From positions 22,425,253 through 22,489,252 of the forward strand of contig CM075939.1 of the NCBI GenBank assembly GCA_038030265.1: 64,000 bases of DNA, written 5' to 3'. How positions within the stretch are numbered: the stretch's first letter is position 1; each line of letters opens with the position of its first letter. Below, in pieces: positions 12,005 to 23,032 of the stretch. This stretch comes from Corythucha ciliata (lineage: Eukaryota; Arthropoda; Insecta; Hemiptera; Tingidae). Below the pieces are notes generated by a model. The model saw nothing but the letters and a program-made list of their open reading frames with translations, was not told the DNA's origin and did not search any database. Position numbers and translations under genes: made by a program.

Positions 12005-12132
12005 TAGTGCATTTCATTCTGAAAATGCACTATTGGTCTCGTCGTGATGGTGGCATACATGGGTCATGTCATGTTTTTTTCACGTTTCAGAACCTCTAGA
12101 ACACGAATTCAGTGGTCTCCAGGATTCATATA

Positions 12133-12739
12133 CAGGGTGTACAAAAAGCGACTGGACAAAGAAAAACCAGAGAAGGGGCAACTCATTTCTGATCGAAATG
12201 ACTATTTGCAATTTTCCGAAATTCCGCTTTGTTTCCGAGATATCCGCCATTTACTGATTTTTTCAGAAACAGCTTGTTGCACACGCAGTAATCGATGCAA
12301 TGGCAAAACTGATGAGCCCATTGGAAAGAGCACAAAATTTTCTATTTAAAGAGCCTATTTTTATCCAGATCAGACGACACTCACTACGTTTTGAATCAGC
12401 TTATTGGCGAAAAAAACGTAATTTTCTACCATAACACCAATACTTCCGGAATTAAGTTTCCTCGCTAATAAGCTAATTCAAAACGTAGTAGATGTCGTCT
12501 GATCTGGATAAAAATAGGCTCTTTAAATTGAAAATTTTGTGCTCTTTCCAATGGGCTCATCAGTTTTGCCATTGCAACATTTATTGCGTGTGCAGCAAGC
12601 TGTTTCTGAAAAAATCAGAAAATGGCGGATATCTCGGAAACAAAGCGGAATTTCGGAAAAGTGTAAATAGTCATTTCGATCAGAAATGAGTTGCCCCTTC
12701 ACTGGTTTTTCTCTGTCCAGTCGCTTTTTGTACACCCTT
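12133..12739. mobile_element. Foldback element FB1, ~278-bp arms
   Basis: Arms 12133-12410 and 12463-12739 are reverse complements over nearly their whole length, with a ~52-bp spacer. Termini read (C/A)AGGGTGTACAAAAAGCG and are flanked by TA on both sides (12131-12132 and 12740-12741), consistent with Tc1/mariner-type TA targeting. Open frames on both strands are mirror images of one another and not genes. Confidence 0.85.
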
Positions 12740-12757
12740 TAAATATATTTATATGTA

Positions 12758-13236
12758 TGTGTCGCATCCACTTGGCGAAATTGTCCACTTCGAGAAATGG
12801 ATGTCCATTTCACGAAGTGGCTCCACTTGCCGTAATTTCAAAAAATTACGACATCTGGACTAAAAAAATGTCCATTCCTTGAAAAGGAAATCGCATTTGT
12901 CCAGTTGCTGAAATTAAGCTTCCTTACTGCAAGTGGATGCACAACGTCATTTTTTAGCGGGTTTTTGAGTGCTCAATAACCTTTTTGAATACAAAACTTG
13001 TTTCAGCATCTGAGATTTCTCACTCATCCATTTCACGAAAAGGATAATTTTGTACATCCACTTGCACTAAGGAAGCTTGATTTCAGCAACTGGACAAGCA
13101 CGATTTCCTTTTCAAGAAATGGACAATTGTTTTGTCCAGATGCCGTAATTTTTTGTAGTTACGGCAAGTGGAGCCATTTCGTGAAATGGACATCCATTTC
13201 GTGAAAGGGACAAAATTACTCGACATGGATGCGACA
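12758..13236. mobile_element. Foldback element FB2, ~186-bp arms
   Basis: Arms 12758-12943 and 13051-13236 are reverse complements with scattered differences; termini contain GTCGCATCCA and its complement. Flanking TA dinucleotides are at 12756-12757 and 13237-13238. The interior repeats the phrase ATGGACATCCATTTC, itself a mini-palindrome. No coding capacity. Confidence 0.8.
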
Positions 13237-13248
13237 TAAATGTATATA

Positions 13249-15044
13249 CAGGGTGTTCGAAAATTCGATGTTCAGCCGAAAACTGGTCATAGTACAGCTG
13301 ATTTATGGTCAAAATTACTAAATTCACTTTTCCGGAATTCAGCTTGGTTTTCGAGTTACTACACCATCTTTAATTTTTTCGTGGGGCTATATTTTTTTTG
13401 GAATACTTGCTCCCGGCCGCTCTAGAATCAATTCTAGCTCAAAACTAATTGGGTCATTCGAAAGAGCGCACAATTTTCTTCAAAATGACTGTATTGTATT
13501 ATGAATTTGGTCATTTCCTCAGGGCGCTAAAGCTGCTGGAAAGTGATGTTTTTTTTATCTTTGTATCTTTCCCATGTTTTTCAGCTGCGATGTTCTCCCA
13601 CTCCTTAAAGGAAAATTTTTTTTTGGGTTTATTGGAAAAACTTCCTCATTTTGTCAGCTTTCAAATGGAGTGCAATAGCCTCGGATTTTACAAGTATTTG
13701 TGAAGAAGTAGCTGTTTGAATAGTAAAAACCGACGGGCTTTGATGGGGAATGAGAGATCGTTTTTAGATTAGAAGTATGTTTTGAAGCCAGAGTTGGTGA
13801 GGGGAGAGGCAGGGCCTCTCAGAATGTCTGAATGTGAGCTAATAAATTGCAAGAACAGCATAGATAATATAAGTAATAATTGAAAAAACAGTCAATGTTT
13901 AAGGAAAAAGTGATTAAGAATGAGGAAAAAGTACGAAGTGCCGTTCGTTGTGGAAAGAGCGACCCTTCATCTGCAACCAAATGTTCTTCCTTATGTGTAG
14001 ACCGACATCAACCAAGATTCGGCGCTGCCTTCGTAAAACAGAATTTGGATGAGTTTTTAGCAGTAACGCAGAAATACTTTCACTGGTCTCTCAACGGATA
14101 TAAAACGTCCTCAATGCTCTCAAAAAGAGCAGAACCGCAAATAATCGGTGTATAGGAATCTACTGATGAGGAAAGAGTCGTAAATGATTTTCTGCTCGTC
14201 ATACCTCGACGTTTTAGGTTAAGGAGGTATCTGAGGGATCACCCCGATTAAGGATTTAAAATTGCTGAAGTCCCCATGTATTGGGGGTTTAATCCCCATG
14301 CCACGAAGGTAACTCATTACATTACCAACACCAGTTTCGAGTGAATGTGCTTATAGGAAAAATGAAAATGCAAATTCTTTGGCATTTAATTTTTCGCGAT
14401 TGTTTCAACGATTACGTCTTCTTGTAATGCACAAAAACGTTGCCAAATTCCTGGTTGATGTCCCTTTTCGCACAAGGAGAACTTTGGCTCAATCAGTTAT
14501 CGTTCCCCTCATTCATTACCCATCACTAATTCCGAATATCGGATGTTTTTTCAATTGCTATTCTTGTACTTTTTGTAATTTATTAGCTTACATTCAGACA
14601 CTCCGAGAGGTCCCTGTCTCTCACCTCACCAACTCTGGCTTCAAAGCATACTTATCCTCTAAAAAAGTTCTGTTATTCTTCATAAAGCCCATTGGTATTT
14701 ACTCTTCAAACAGCTACTTCTTCGCAAAAACTTGTAAAATCCCGGGACTATTACACTCCATTTGAAAGCTAACAAAATGAGGAAGTTTTTCCAATAAACC
14801 CAAAAAAGTGTTTTCCTTTAAGGAGTGGGAGAAAATCGCAGCTGAAAAACAAGGGAAAGATACAAAGATGAAAAAATATCACTTTCCAGCAGCGTTAGTA
14901 CCCTGAAAAAATGGCCAAATTCATAATACAATACAGTCATTTTAAAGATAATTGTGCGCTCTTTCGAATGACCCAATTAGTTTTGGGCTAGAATTGATTC
15001 TAGAGCGGCCGGGAGCAAGTATTTCAAAAAATATATAGCCCTCG
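13249..15044. mobile_element. Foldback element FB3, ~485-bp arms, one end truncated
   Basis: Arms 13380-13860 and 14556-15044 are reverse complements with moderate divergence, so FB3 is older than FB1. The left end extends a further ~130 bp to CAGGGTGTTCG (13249), the same start as FB1 and preceded by TA; the right end lacks this piece and joins F1 body sequence directly, pointing to a deletion across the junction. The ~695-bp loop (13861-14555) is unique and has an unrecognised 91-codon frame at 13880-14155. Confidence 0.8.
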
Positions 15045-15367
15045 TTTGGTATTGCATTGGGCCAAATCGGTCGACTTGGTTGGGGGGGGGGGGGTAATAT
15101 GGCTTGAACTGGTAAAAAAATCACTAGAAATCACCAGTTGATTCCAGAAGCATTATATTACGCTGATTTCATTTTGAAGTAGCCTTTGATTCCCATTAAG
15201 TTCAGCTTAAACGAACCCGGCAGCAAACAGTACGATGGAGGGTCAAACATTAACGAAACAAATCATGGTCTCAACATTAACTTCTGGGACGGCTTAGGGT
15301 ATCCAAATACAAAATGAAATGCACTCTTTCCGACCGCCAGCTGCCGGAGCGAATTTTTTTTTTTTTT

Positions 15368-16055
15368 GTTCGAGACCAATTTAGGAACGGACCGATACAT
15401 ATCAGTGCTTCAAAATCTAGAGAAATCGAATGCAAAAGTCCTATAATGTGCCGTATTTGAAAGCCCTCACCCCCTGCCACCGACAAAAGTCTTGCTCTTT
15501 CTCTCTCATTCATATATTATCCTTCTTAAAGAGACGGCATCGATGAATCGAGAGGAATAAAAACAGCAAGGAATGAGGGGGGTGGTGCGATTGAGGTTTT
15601 AGCTTGTAAGTTACGTGTCCTCACCCCTGAAGGACAGTGGAAGGGAAGAATTGTTTGGCAATTTATTTTTAAATTTATATTACAACCCCTTAAATATGTG
15701 AATAATGATCATTTAAAAAAGGTTCGAGAGTGTGAGACACAGCACTTCATTTCCATGGAACCGTCTTTCATAGGGGGTGGGGGGTGGAATGTCATCCACA
15801 ACGGATTATGTCTCTTTGAAAAATACAATAATAGAATTCCAAGTTGAAACCACATAACCAAGCAGTCAGATTTGCAGGATCTGACTGGCCTAATTTTGGG
15901 ACGCAGATAAACAGATGGCCAAAATTTATAGTTTACTCTGGAATTTTCGATAAAATTCACTGTTTCGCACAATAGCGACTAAAGTTTTTATATTGTTAGT
16001 AAAATCGCTTGTATTACGAGGGTGTAGTAGGTAATGCACGCATGAGACGTAGACG
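15368..16055. other. Unannotated DNA
   Basis: No gene or named repeat was recognised; G-rich runs occur near 15576 and 15776. Confidence 0.4.
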
Positions 16056-16250
16056 CCTACGTCGTCAGTCTTCTCTCGTTGATGTGCGTCGAAAACGAAC
16101 CGATTTCGGCTGCTCGCCACCTTAATTGTATAGAAGTACAACTGAAACTGCCACACACACTGACACCGTTTCAGTTGTGCTTCCATACGCTGAAGATGGG
16201 GAGCAGCCGAAACCGGTTACAACCTTATGCATGCATTGAATATCGTTTTA
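16056..16250. repeat. Inverted pair of an AGCAGCTGAAACCGGTT repeat (F5)
   Basis: The left half (minus orientation, about 16060-16145) and right half (plus, about 16165-16250) are diverged copies of the segment at 63885-63960, with the words CAGTTGTGCTTCCA, GCTGAAGA and GCAGCCGAAACCGGTT. A third piece is at 17553-17600. They meet head to head around TTTCAGTTGT. No ends or coding capacity were identified. Confidence 0.6.
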
Positions 16251-17401
16251 TTTGGCATCAGTTGATTTCTGTACCTTTACAGCCATCTTGGAGCCAGCCA
16301 GAAATTCTGTCGGAAGAGAAATCTTAAGGTTTAGGAAGATGAAAACCCCCTCTTTTCTGAGAGAAATATATCTGGGGAATTGAAAGTTTTCTGCGGTTAC
16401 GTTCCAAGTTTGCGGCAAAAAAAAAGAAAATTGTCTATTTTTAGACAACAAAAAATGTATTTAAGGCTTAATTTGACCATCTCAGGGCCGAAATAAACTA
16501 CAGGTGGCAAGGGCATGGCCTGCCCTTGAGCTAGGGGTGGGCAGCTTTACTGAAGAAGACATCAAATACACCCATAGAGCTGTCCATTGCAGGCAACAGC
16601 GGATTACATCAATGAGACAACCCTACGACATCTGATTTCAACAAGCCAAAGCGAAGTGGGGCATTTTTTTGTTTTAATGTGCGAAATCAGTGAGATTGGT
16701 TTTTGAATGAGCCAACCCAACGTAATAAATGTTTTAGTCGCAGTCTCGCTCCGATTTTGAGTCAGGCGCGCGAAAATGATTTTTTTTTTTGGCGAGATAA
16801 ATAGCGAAATTATTTTTTTAGTAAGTGGATTGGTTTTGTTAATGAGCTAGGCTTGCGAAAATGTTTTTTTTTTTTAGTTTGCTCCCCCCCCCCTACTATT
16901 GTTGATTAACGAATACGGGTTCAATCCACTGAAGGGAATTAATTTCTAGGAAAGCAGAACACGTGCATGCAAACGTGCTTCCTACTCCTACCTCGTTCTC
17001 CGTCGAGTCTTCTTTTTCTTCGTTCGTGGTTTCAGCTTGTGCCAGCGATGCTCTTTCTACGATGCTCAGGACGAGACTTCGAACACAAGTAAGACCGCTT
17101 TTCCACGTACAAACAATCAGTCTCTATTTATAGTCCAGTATAGATATGTACATTGTACCCGGAAAAAAATCCGAAGTTATTGGAACTTTTATTGGTTGCT
17201 CACAAAACAGTGATTGATTTCAAAAATCCCAATTTTATCTGCTTATATTGCACCTGATTCAAACTTTGATGACATTTTCAGAATCTACGGAAAATTTCCA
17301 TTAGGATAGAGGCTATGTCATTGCTTAAAAACATCATCAACTCGCTGACCAAGAGTTTGTACTTTGTAGGCCGGAGGTGCGACGACGGTTTCATACCGTA
17401 A

Positions 17402-17403
<2 letters not shown>
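16251..17403. other. Unannotated DNA
   Basis: T-rich runs near 16780 and 16865 and short open frames only. No exon or repeat family was recognised. Confidence 0.4.

Positions 17404-17459
<56 letters not shown>
17404..17459. repeat. Uninterrupted T run of 56
   Basis: All 56 bases are T. It could be the tail of a minus-strand retroposon or a homopolymer expansion, and its length is likely to be unreliable in an assembly. Confidence 0.9.
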
Positions 17460-17460
<1 letters not shown>

Positions 17461-17552
17461 TTATTGGTTCACGGTTCCGGAAGCCTTGCCTTTGTTTTTT
17501 GAAGGGGTATGGCTTTTAGCTAATTATTTATTGTTTTATGTTATATAATGGT

Positions 17553-17600
17553 TGAAGATGGCTGGCAGCAGCTGAAACCGGTCCCGTAATAAAGTAATCT
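17553..17600 (+). repeat. F5 repeat fragment
   Basis: The phrase GGCAGCAGCTGAAACCGGT preceded by TTGAAGATGG matches the F5 copies at 16190-16220 and 63905-63935. Confidence 0.55.
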
Positions 17601-18442
17601 TTACGCGACGTGAACGTCTCCCTTTTTTTCTGTATCATCAACTCCTAAGATTCTGGTCTTTTGTCATAGATTCACGAAAACTCCATAATTTGTACGTTTT
17701 CCAAACTTCATGACTTCATGACGAGAACTTTTAAAAATAATACGGAAGTTCAAAATTCCAAATTATTGAGGTAGGTACTTTCCTCTTTGTTGCCTTTGCC
17801 CATCATTTCTCAGTCCTTGTATAATTTTCTCATGCAGATCAAGCACCAAGCAGGGAAAGCTATGCCGACCAAAGCGTTGGTTATGTCGAATTAAGGAGAC
17901 ATAAAGGCTCCGTGGAAGTCTGCTGTCGGATCACCCCGGAGCGCAAAGTTCGCCTCAAGCCTTATAAAGTTTCAATCTTTCTGTGAGGCCGGGGCTGAAT
18001 CCAAAATTGAAACGGCCCGTTGTTTTGATTTCGCTGCTTTTGAAGGTGATTGAAATATTCTATTTCAACCTTTTAATCATCCCTTGTAATGCATTCTACA
18101 TTTTCCGTAGAATGCGTCATTAAGTAGTTATTTGCAAAAAACTGAAAAAAGTGTCAAAAATGTACAAATTTCATAAAATTTCAGCATGTTGCCGGGGCCG
18201 TAACGTTGGGCAAAGTTGAAATTCGGATTCAGCACACCTGAGAGCATTAGAACCAGTCAAAAAACTTAGTCTAGGAGTTGTTTCCTGAAACTACCTCTTA
18301 ATGAAACCTACTTCCTGGACTAGATTATAAATAGTTAAATACAAACAAAAAATCAGGTCTATCCGCTATCCCACAAAGAAATTAAGCAATCATTACATTT
18401 TGGGTATTTATAATACCACATGCCAGGCCAGACATGGGGTAT
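17601..18442. other. Unannotated DNA upstream of the transposase remnant
   Basis: No terminal inverted repeat for the neighbouring transposase was identified. Phrases near 18260-18320 (TAGTCTAGGAGTTGTTTCC and ACTACCTC) look partly self-complementary but were not resolved. Confidence 0.35.
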
Positions 18443-18919
18443 TTATAATGCTACATCCAAATAGGCCGTCAGTTTGGAATCGACGGTAGAATGAGGTTGC
18501 AGCAAACGAAACTCTCTCAGCCTACCAATCACTCGTTCGACGTGTATGCGAAGGAAAGCGATTTTCCTGGATAAGAGGAATTCCTCTTTTGTTGGCTTCT
18601 CTGAAATCGACACACTGGGTGGCCGAACAAAAATGTCACCAATCTTTTCGAGTTCAGAGCTAATTCCTTTGAAGCCCCTGTCAGCCATAACGCGGCCACC
18701 TTTTGACAAATGAGTGAAATAGCCATTTGCTATCGTTATTTCTTTTTCAGAAATTCTACCCCCGGAACCTCTGGAAACAAAATTAACAAAGCCTTGAGAG
18801 GTGCATGATATCAAGTATTTCATTGTATTACATCTTGTATAGTACTCAAACCACGTCATGGCCTGCTTCAAAGGATCCGACGATTTTTCAATTTGGATCT
18901 CCAGGCGATCAATAATTGA
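18443..18919 (-). pseudogene. PIF/Harbinger-type (DDE_4) transposase, C-terminal remnant
   Basis: The ~159-codon minus-strand frame shows the order typical of DDE_Tnp_4 transposases related to ISL2EU/Harbinger: IIDRLEIQIEK near the start (aspartate in the position of the first catalytic D), NTMKYLISC, QGFVNFVS, GGRISEKEIT, VMADRGF (second D) and RIHVERVIGRL (catalytic E region), ending at LDVAL. A typical family member is over twice this length and would have an N-terminal domain, often THAP-like, which is absent. An in-frame TGA lies about 15 codons upstream of the first conserved aspartate and no ATG starts the frame (the first codon is GTG), so it is a 5'-truncated remnant. The source of any mobilised MITEs cannot be linked to it. 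Confidence 0.8.
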
Positions 18920-20651
18920 CACAACCTTGTAATAATTCTTTCAGTTGGTTTTACGAAGAGCAAAATCCGCGGGAATTGTTTGTTCAGGGACTAAACTCTA
19001 TCACAAAATTGGTCTTCTCAACTATTGAAACCCATGATACTGGAGTTTTGAAGAACCAAACCTATGAAATTTGGGTAATTCAGAGCCGATACTGCCGATC
19101 AGCCGATTCGATACTATCGGGTTTCCGATCGCATCACAGCTTGTGTTGGTATGGTGGGGTGGGGGGGGGGGCTTATCATCCCCGGAAAAGTTCGAGGCCA
19201 CAGGAAAATGCAGCAAAACGCTTCAAATGGCTCAACTGATAGAATATTCAACTAAATTTAAAATTTTTAGGGTAATTTTTGTCCATGGTGAATAATGCAC
19301 AAATAGAAAGACATAACACGCACTCAAAGTAAGACATTATTATGGTGGGGGGGTATACAAGCTGAAGCTCTGCTCATCAGATTTTTGCTCCTCTATGACG
19401 ACTGGCTTCCGCCGCCACTGGCTACATCACGCTCTCAATCACCGTGAAACTCGCTGAAGTTCGCTACACCTCAAGACGAGAAGATGGCTGCTGAGACCTC
19501 ATCAAACGTTATTGCTCCGTATGAGCCTTCGTTTTTCGGCAGTCTAATCATTTATATGCTAACTTATACTTAAGTTTTATAAGTCTAAGTATACGCAGTC
19601 AAGGAAATAAAATTTACAATAAAATCAAAACCTTAGAACAAAATTTCTATTTAAAACAACGACGTTGTTCGCATTTGAAGTCAAGCCGACAAAAACTCCA
19701 GAGGGAGAAAACCTTTTGTCCGAAGGTATTTTCTGAATGAAGTGATTGAAGCTTTGACGGAGACACATGTCCTTAAAAACCGCTTCGCTTTCTGTACTTG
19801 AACTTGTTTATTCTTTTCTTTTTTATTTTCCTTTACTTTATTTCGCCATCGGTGAAACATCAGAGATTCCGATTTTCTTCCTCTCTCCCATCCACTCCAG
19901 CATCTTTTTATTTTATTTTTTTATTTTTTTTATTTTTTCAAGTGTTCAGTCTTGAGAGCAGGTGGAATGATAAATTTTAACACGGCATTACTTTCCATTT
20001 ACTCTCTTACTCGGATTCTCTTTATTTAAAAGAAGAGGTAAAGGGGAAGGCGGTTAAACAAATTAAACCAAACGAGGGGGTTGATTGGATGGGAATTATC
20101 CAGAGAGGACGCACAGCTATTTGTTGGGCTTGGAGATTAAAGGACCGAGAGAGAGAGAGAAAGAGAGAGATAGTATGAGAGAGTGAGTGTGAGAGAGAAT
20201 ATAAAAGAGGATGTTTCAGTGTTGTAAGGGGACGTTGGGGGTAGGGGAGCTTGGTGTTGACAATTGAGCAGAATGTACATTTGGGAAAAGTGGTGAAGGG
20301 AAAGTGTGGGTTGGGATAGAGGGATGGATTTTCAAATCGAAAGAGGGGTGTTGCCAAGACGACAGATTACAGAGGCACGCTGCACCCCTTCCCTGCCTTT
20401 TGTATATGATACATGAACGAGAGAAGAGTTCAAATTACGAGATGGGGATATTCTTACGGTGGTTCTGTTGTTGTAATGATACCCCTCAATGCCCTATTAT
20501 TTTATGCTTTTATTCGTGGGTACCTGAAAAAACAAAATCTCAAAAATTCGACAGATAATTACGTACTTTATTACCTGTCAAAACTGCAATTTAGCGCAGT
20601 CTTCTTCAATCATTTTTACCTAATGTAAGTTTTTTCTTAAGCGAAGCTTAA
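18920..20651. other. Unannotated DNA with a GA-rich tract
   Basis: No gene is supported. 20148-20205 is a GA-rich microsatellite. T/A-rich low-complexity DNA lies at 19800-19945 and a G run near 19159. Confidence 0.4.
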
Positions 20652-20789
20652 AGGCCCGTTCACAAGCTCTATATGTATGCGTCGAGTGGAGTCTATGCAG
20701 CCAAACATTGCATTCCCTCGACAAATGAAGCATTTTGATAAGATGCATAGACACCACACTACGAAAACATGGAGCTCATGAACGGGCCT
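20652..20789. mobile_element. Short MITE, AGGCCCGTTCA termini
   Basis: AGGCCCGTTCACAAGCTC (20652-) and the complement of AGGCCCGTTCATGAGCTC (ending 20789) form inverted ends, and complementarity continues through GTCTATGCA motifs. Length is 138 bp. A related inverted repeat is at 40893-41043. No clear TSD. Confidence 0.7.
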
Positions 20790-21269
20790 CAAAATGTGCG
20801 AGATCTATAACAATTTTAATTTTACCTACACGCACGACGATTTTTTTCCGGACAGACTTACGTATTTTTTAATGTTTACAACACCAGCCTGTTGATGCTC
20901 CTTTAGGAGCGTAACGAATAGTGAGGGTGCGGACCTCCCCGTGCCGCCGTTCTGAGGAGGCCCCTAAAAATATTTTTTTTTAATCTTAATCTTAAAAACG
21001 GGGAGAAAAAATAAATAGGAGGTTGGTCGGTTTTAAAGCGTTGATTCACGGCTAATATTGACGACAAGCTAAATTTGTTTGATAAATTTAAAAAATACAC
21101 CAATTCAAGGAAGGCGCGTCGAGAGACTATTCGCGCCCTGGTATGAAACTCAATTAGGACCCTTTCACATACCCCCCGCCCACAAACCAGTTTAGTATCT
21201 CGCTTTACAAGTAGTGCCAAATATTTTATACCACAAAAAAGGCCCAACTATATAGCAAATCTCAAAACA

Positions 21270-21510
21270 CCTAAACACAAGGAAAGCTCTAACCACATCA
21301 AAGCTCAATAATCACGAAAATCTGTAACCACACAAAGCTGTAACCACAAAAAGTCTTACCACAAAAAAGTCCCCATCCACAGCAAAGATCCAAACACAAA
21401 CATAGCTCCAATCCACAGAAAAGCTCCAAACCACAGCAGGGTCCCATCACCCACAGAAGAGCTCTAGCCAAAGTAAAGCTCCAGCCATACAGTAGAGCTT
21501 CAACCACCGT
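21270..21510 (+). repeat. Minisatellite, AAAGCTCCAAACCACAG-like units
   Basis: About ten imperfect units with period about 21-25 bp, each with AGCTC or AGCTGTAA followed by ACCACA. Read on the minus strand it yields a leucine- and cysteine-rich open frame (21298-21507) that is an artefact of the repeat. Confidence 0.7.
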
Positions 21511-21559
21511 AAGCGTTCCTTTTTCCCAGCAGGTACCTGATTCTGTAGGTATCTGAAGG

Positions 21560-22064
21560 TAACTGTGCGACTAAAATAGAGAAAATAGTACGCTAACTCC
21601 CAATTTTCAAAGGCCACTGGCCATTTTAATAGGATGATAAAATTGAGAAGGCAAGCTAGTATTGTAATTTTGAGGGCAAGTACGCAACAAAAAGTTTGGA
21701 GAAAGCACTAAATTCGCAACTGAAATAACGAAAAAATACTAATTCATAGCAAAAAAGGGGGGATCACTAATACGCGGTTAAAAATGGAGAAAAATGCTAA
21801 TTCACGGAGTATTTTTAAGAAAGGCGCTGATTCGCAGCTATAAAATTGAGAAAAAACAGCGATCGGTCGCTCATAAGTCTCAACATTGAGAAATATTGAG
21901 GTATTGAATAATATCAATATTGAATCTTATAATGTACTTACTAATATAATATAATTAATATTGAGGTTTCTCGCGACAACATCGTGACTTAATTTGAGAA
22001 AAGGCGGTAATGCCCACATTCATAAGTGAAGAAAATCGCTGACTCACCGGTAAGATGGAGAAAA
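21560..22064 (+). repeat. S2 satellite block, left of the retrotransposon
   Basis: GCTAATTCACGG and AAATTGAGAAAAA monomers run up to the retrotransposon junction and resume right after its poly-A at 26292, showing that the retrotransposon inserted into an existing array. Confidence 0.75.
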
Positions 22065-22604
22065 GTAAGATCTTTGTACTCACCTGTAACGGCCGAGGAG
22101 GCGGGGAGGATCGAGGAGCTATTACAGGAGGAGGGGAAAACCCGAAATTTGGCGATTTGTAGGCTACCGGACCTACCGATTCCTAGCCGAATAAGGGCGA
22201 TGGTATCGGGCTTAGTGATGTCCAAGGAGACCGTGATCCCCCATATGGAGCTCACCAACTGGAAGAGGGGATTTTCGTTCGATGAGTGGAAGATGGTGGG
22301 TTTTGAGCAAGACCCCACGGGCGAGAGGGTGCAAATCACCTTCGAGGTACCTAAGAAGGACGCCGAGGAAATTAGGAAGGAGCCCATGGTGGGTATTGAA
22401 CTCTTTAAAGTCAGGTTTAGGGTTCTGCCTAACAGGTGGATGGGTGAAATGGACAGCGAGGGGTCAGATATGGAAGTCGACCCGGTAGGAACTCAAAGGC
22501 CAGCTGAGGAAGCGGAGGGGCAAATAGCAACACAGCAACGGGGGGGGGGGGTCCTCACCGTCCATGAGTTGGAGGGGGACCTGTTGCTGGGCTCGCCGAA
22601 GTGA
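22065..22604 (+). pseudogene. Retrotransposon ORF1 (gag-like), 5'-truncated
   Basis: An open frame continues from flanking satellite into element sequence at about 22065 and ends at the TGA at 22602. The apparent start codon at 22026 lies in satellite DNA and is not the real start. The product, about 180 codons, is acidic and rich in charged residues, with the phrase NLAICRLPDLPIPSRIRAMV and a C-terminal acidic tail. No CCHC zinc knuckles, usual for gag of this class, are visible. Assignment as ORF1 rests on its position directly before the endonuclease ORF, which it overlaps by a few bases at TGAGG. Its true role cannot be read from sequence. Confidence 0.6.
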
Positions 22605-23032
22605 GGTGCGTCCGGGCTAACTTGCAGCACAGTAGGACCGCGGCTGCGGATGTAGCGGTCCTGATGAGTAGGGTAAGTTTTGAGGTGGGCCTGTTCCAGG
22701 AGCCGTATGTCTCAGGGAACAGGGTATGTTATCTTAGAAGTAAGGATTATAAGATTTTTTATACTGAGGGAGACCTGGCTCCGAGAGAATGTGTGACTGT
22801 GTTGGCGAATTTTAACCCGATACAGTTGCGCTCCTTCGGAACCAGGGATCTCATTGCGGTCAGTTTCAGGGCAACCCTGCGAAATCAAGAGGTCAAGGAG
22901 GTCGTCGTGGCGTCGTGGTACAGAGCGATGGAGGAGGATGGCGTACCAGTGGAGCTTGAAAATCTCTGCTCCCACTGCCGGACAACAGGGAAGCTGCTAG
23001 TGGTCGGAGCCGACGCGAATGCCCACCCCTAG
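22601..23032 (+). pseudogene. ORF2 part 1: AP-type endonuclease, N-terminal part
   Basis: The frame shows VRANLQHSRTAA, the N-terminal endonuclease motif with its asparagine, then FQEPYV with the conserved glutamate, and ends in VGADANAHP just before the expected W-G-S motif. These are the first blocks of the APE-like endonuclease that nicks target DNA for target-primed reverse transcription. A one-base shift in a C run near 23028 puts a stop after NAHP; the next motif, AWGSS, is read in a different frame. The first codon is GTG overlapping the ORF1 stop, so no clear ATG was identified. Confidence 0.85.

Larger units (their letters stand above)
12005..15367 (+). mobile_element. F1 Helentron-like element, copy A, with three nested foldbacks
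   Basis: The 5' end is a perfect short hairpin, TAGTGCATTTC...GAAAATGCACTA (12005-12032), followed by about 100 bp shared with copies at 33032 and 47654 (minus). The microsatellite that follows in the other copies is here broken by foldbacks at 12133, 12758 and 13249. The body resumes at 15045 and ends at GACCGCCAGCTGCCGGAGCG and a T run. The 5' AGTGCATTTCATTC is complementary to a 3' GAATGAAATGCACT in copy C. No TSD is seen and copies begin after a T. These traits fit Helentron-associated non-autonomous elements (HINE), but that assignment is inference. Confidence 0.65.

Noticed and set aside
12044..12735. Paired open frames on opposite strands with the same protein words
   Set aside because: They are mirror readings of the two arms of FB1.
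20022..20357. 111-codon minus-strand frame rich in Ser, Leu and Phe
   Set aside because: It reads through a GA/TC microsatellite (20148-20205); the length comes from low complexity.
21298..21507. Leu/Cys/Gly-rich minus-strand frame resembling a membrane protein
   Set aside because: It is a direct reading of the AAAGCTCCAAACCACAG minisatellite; residues repeat with the DNA period.
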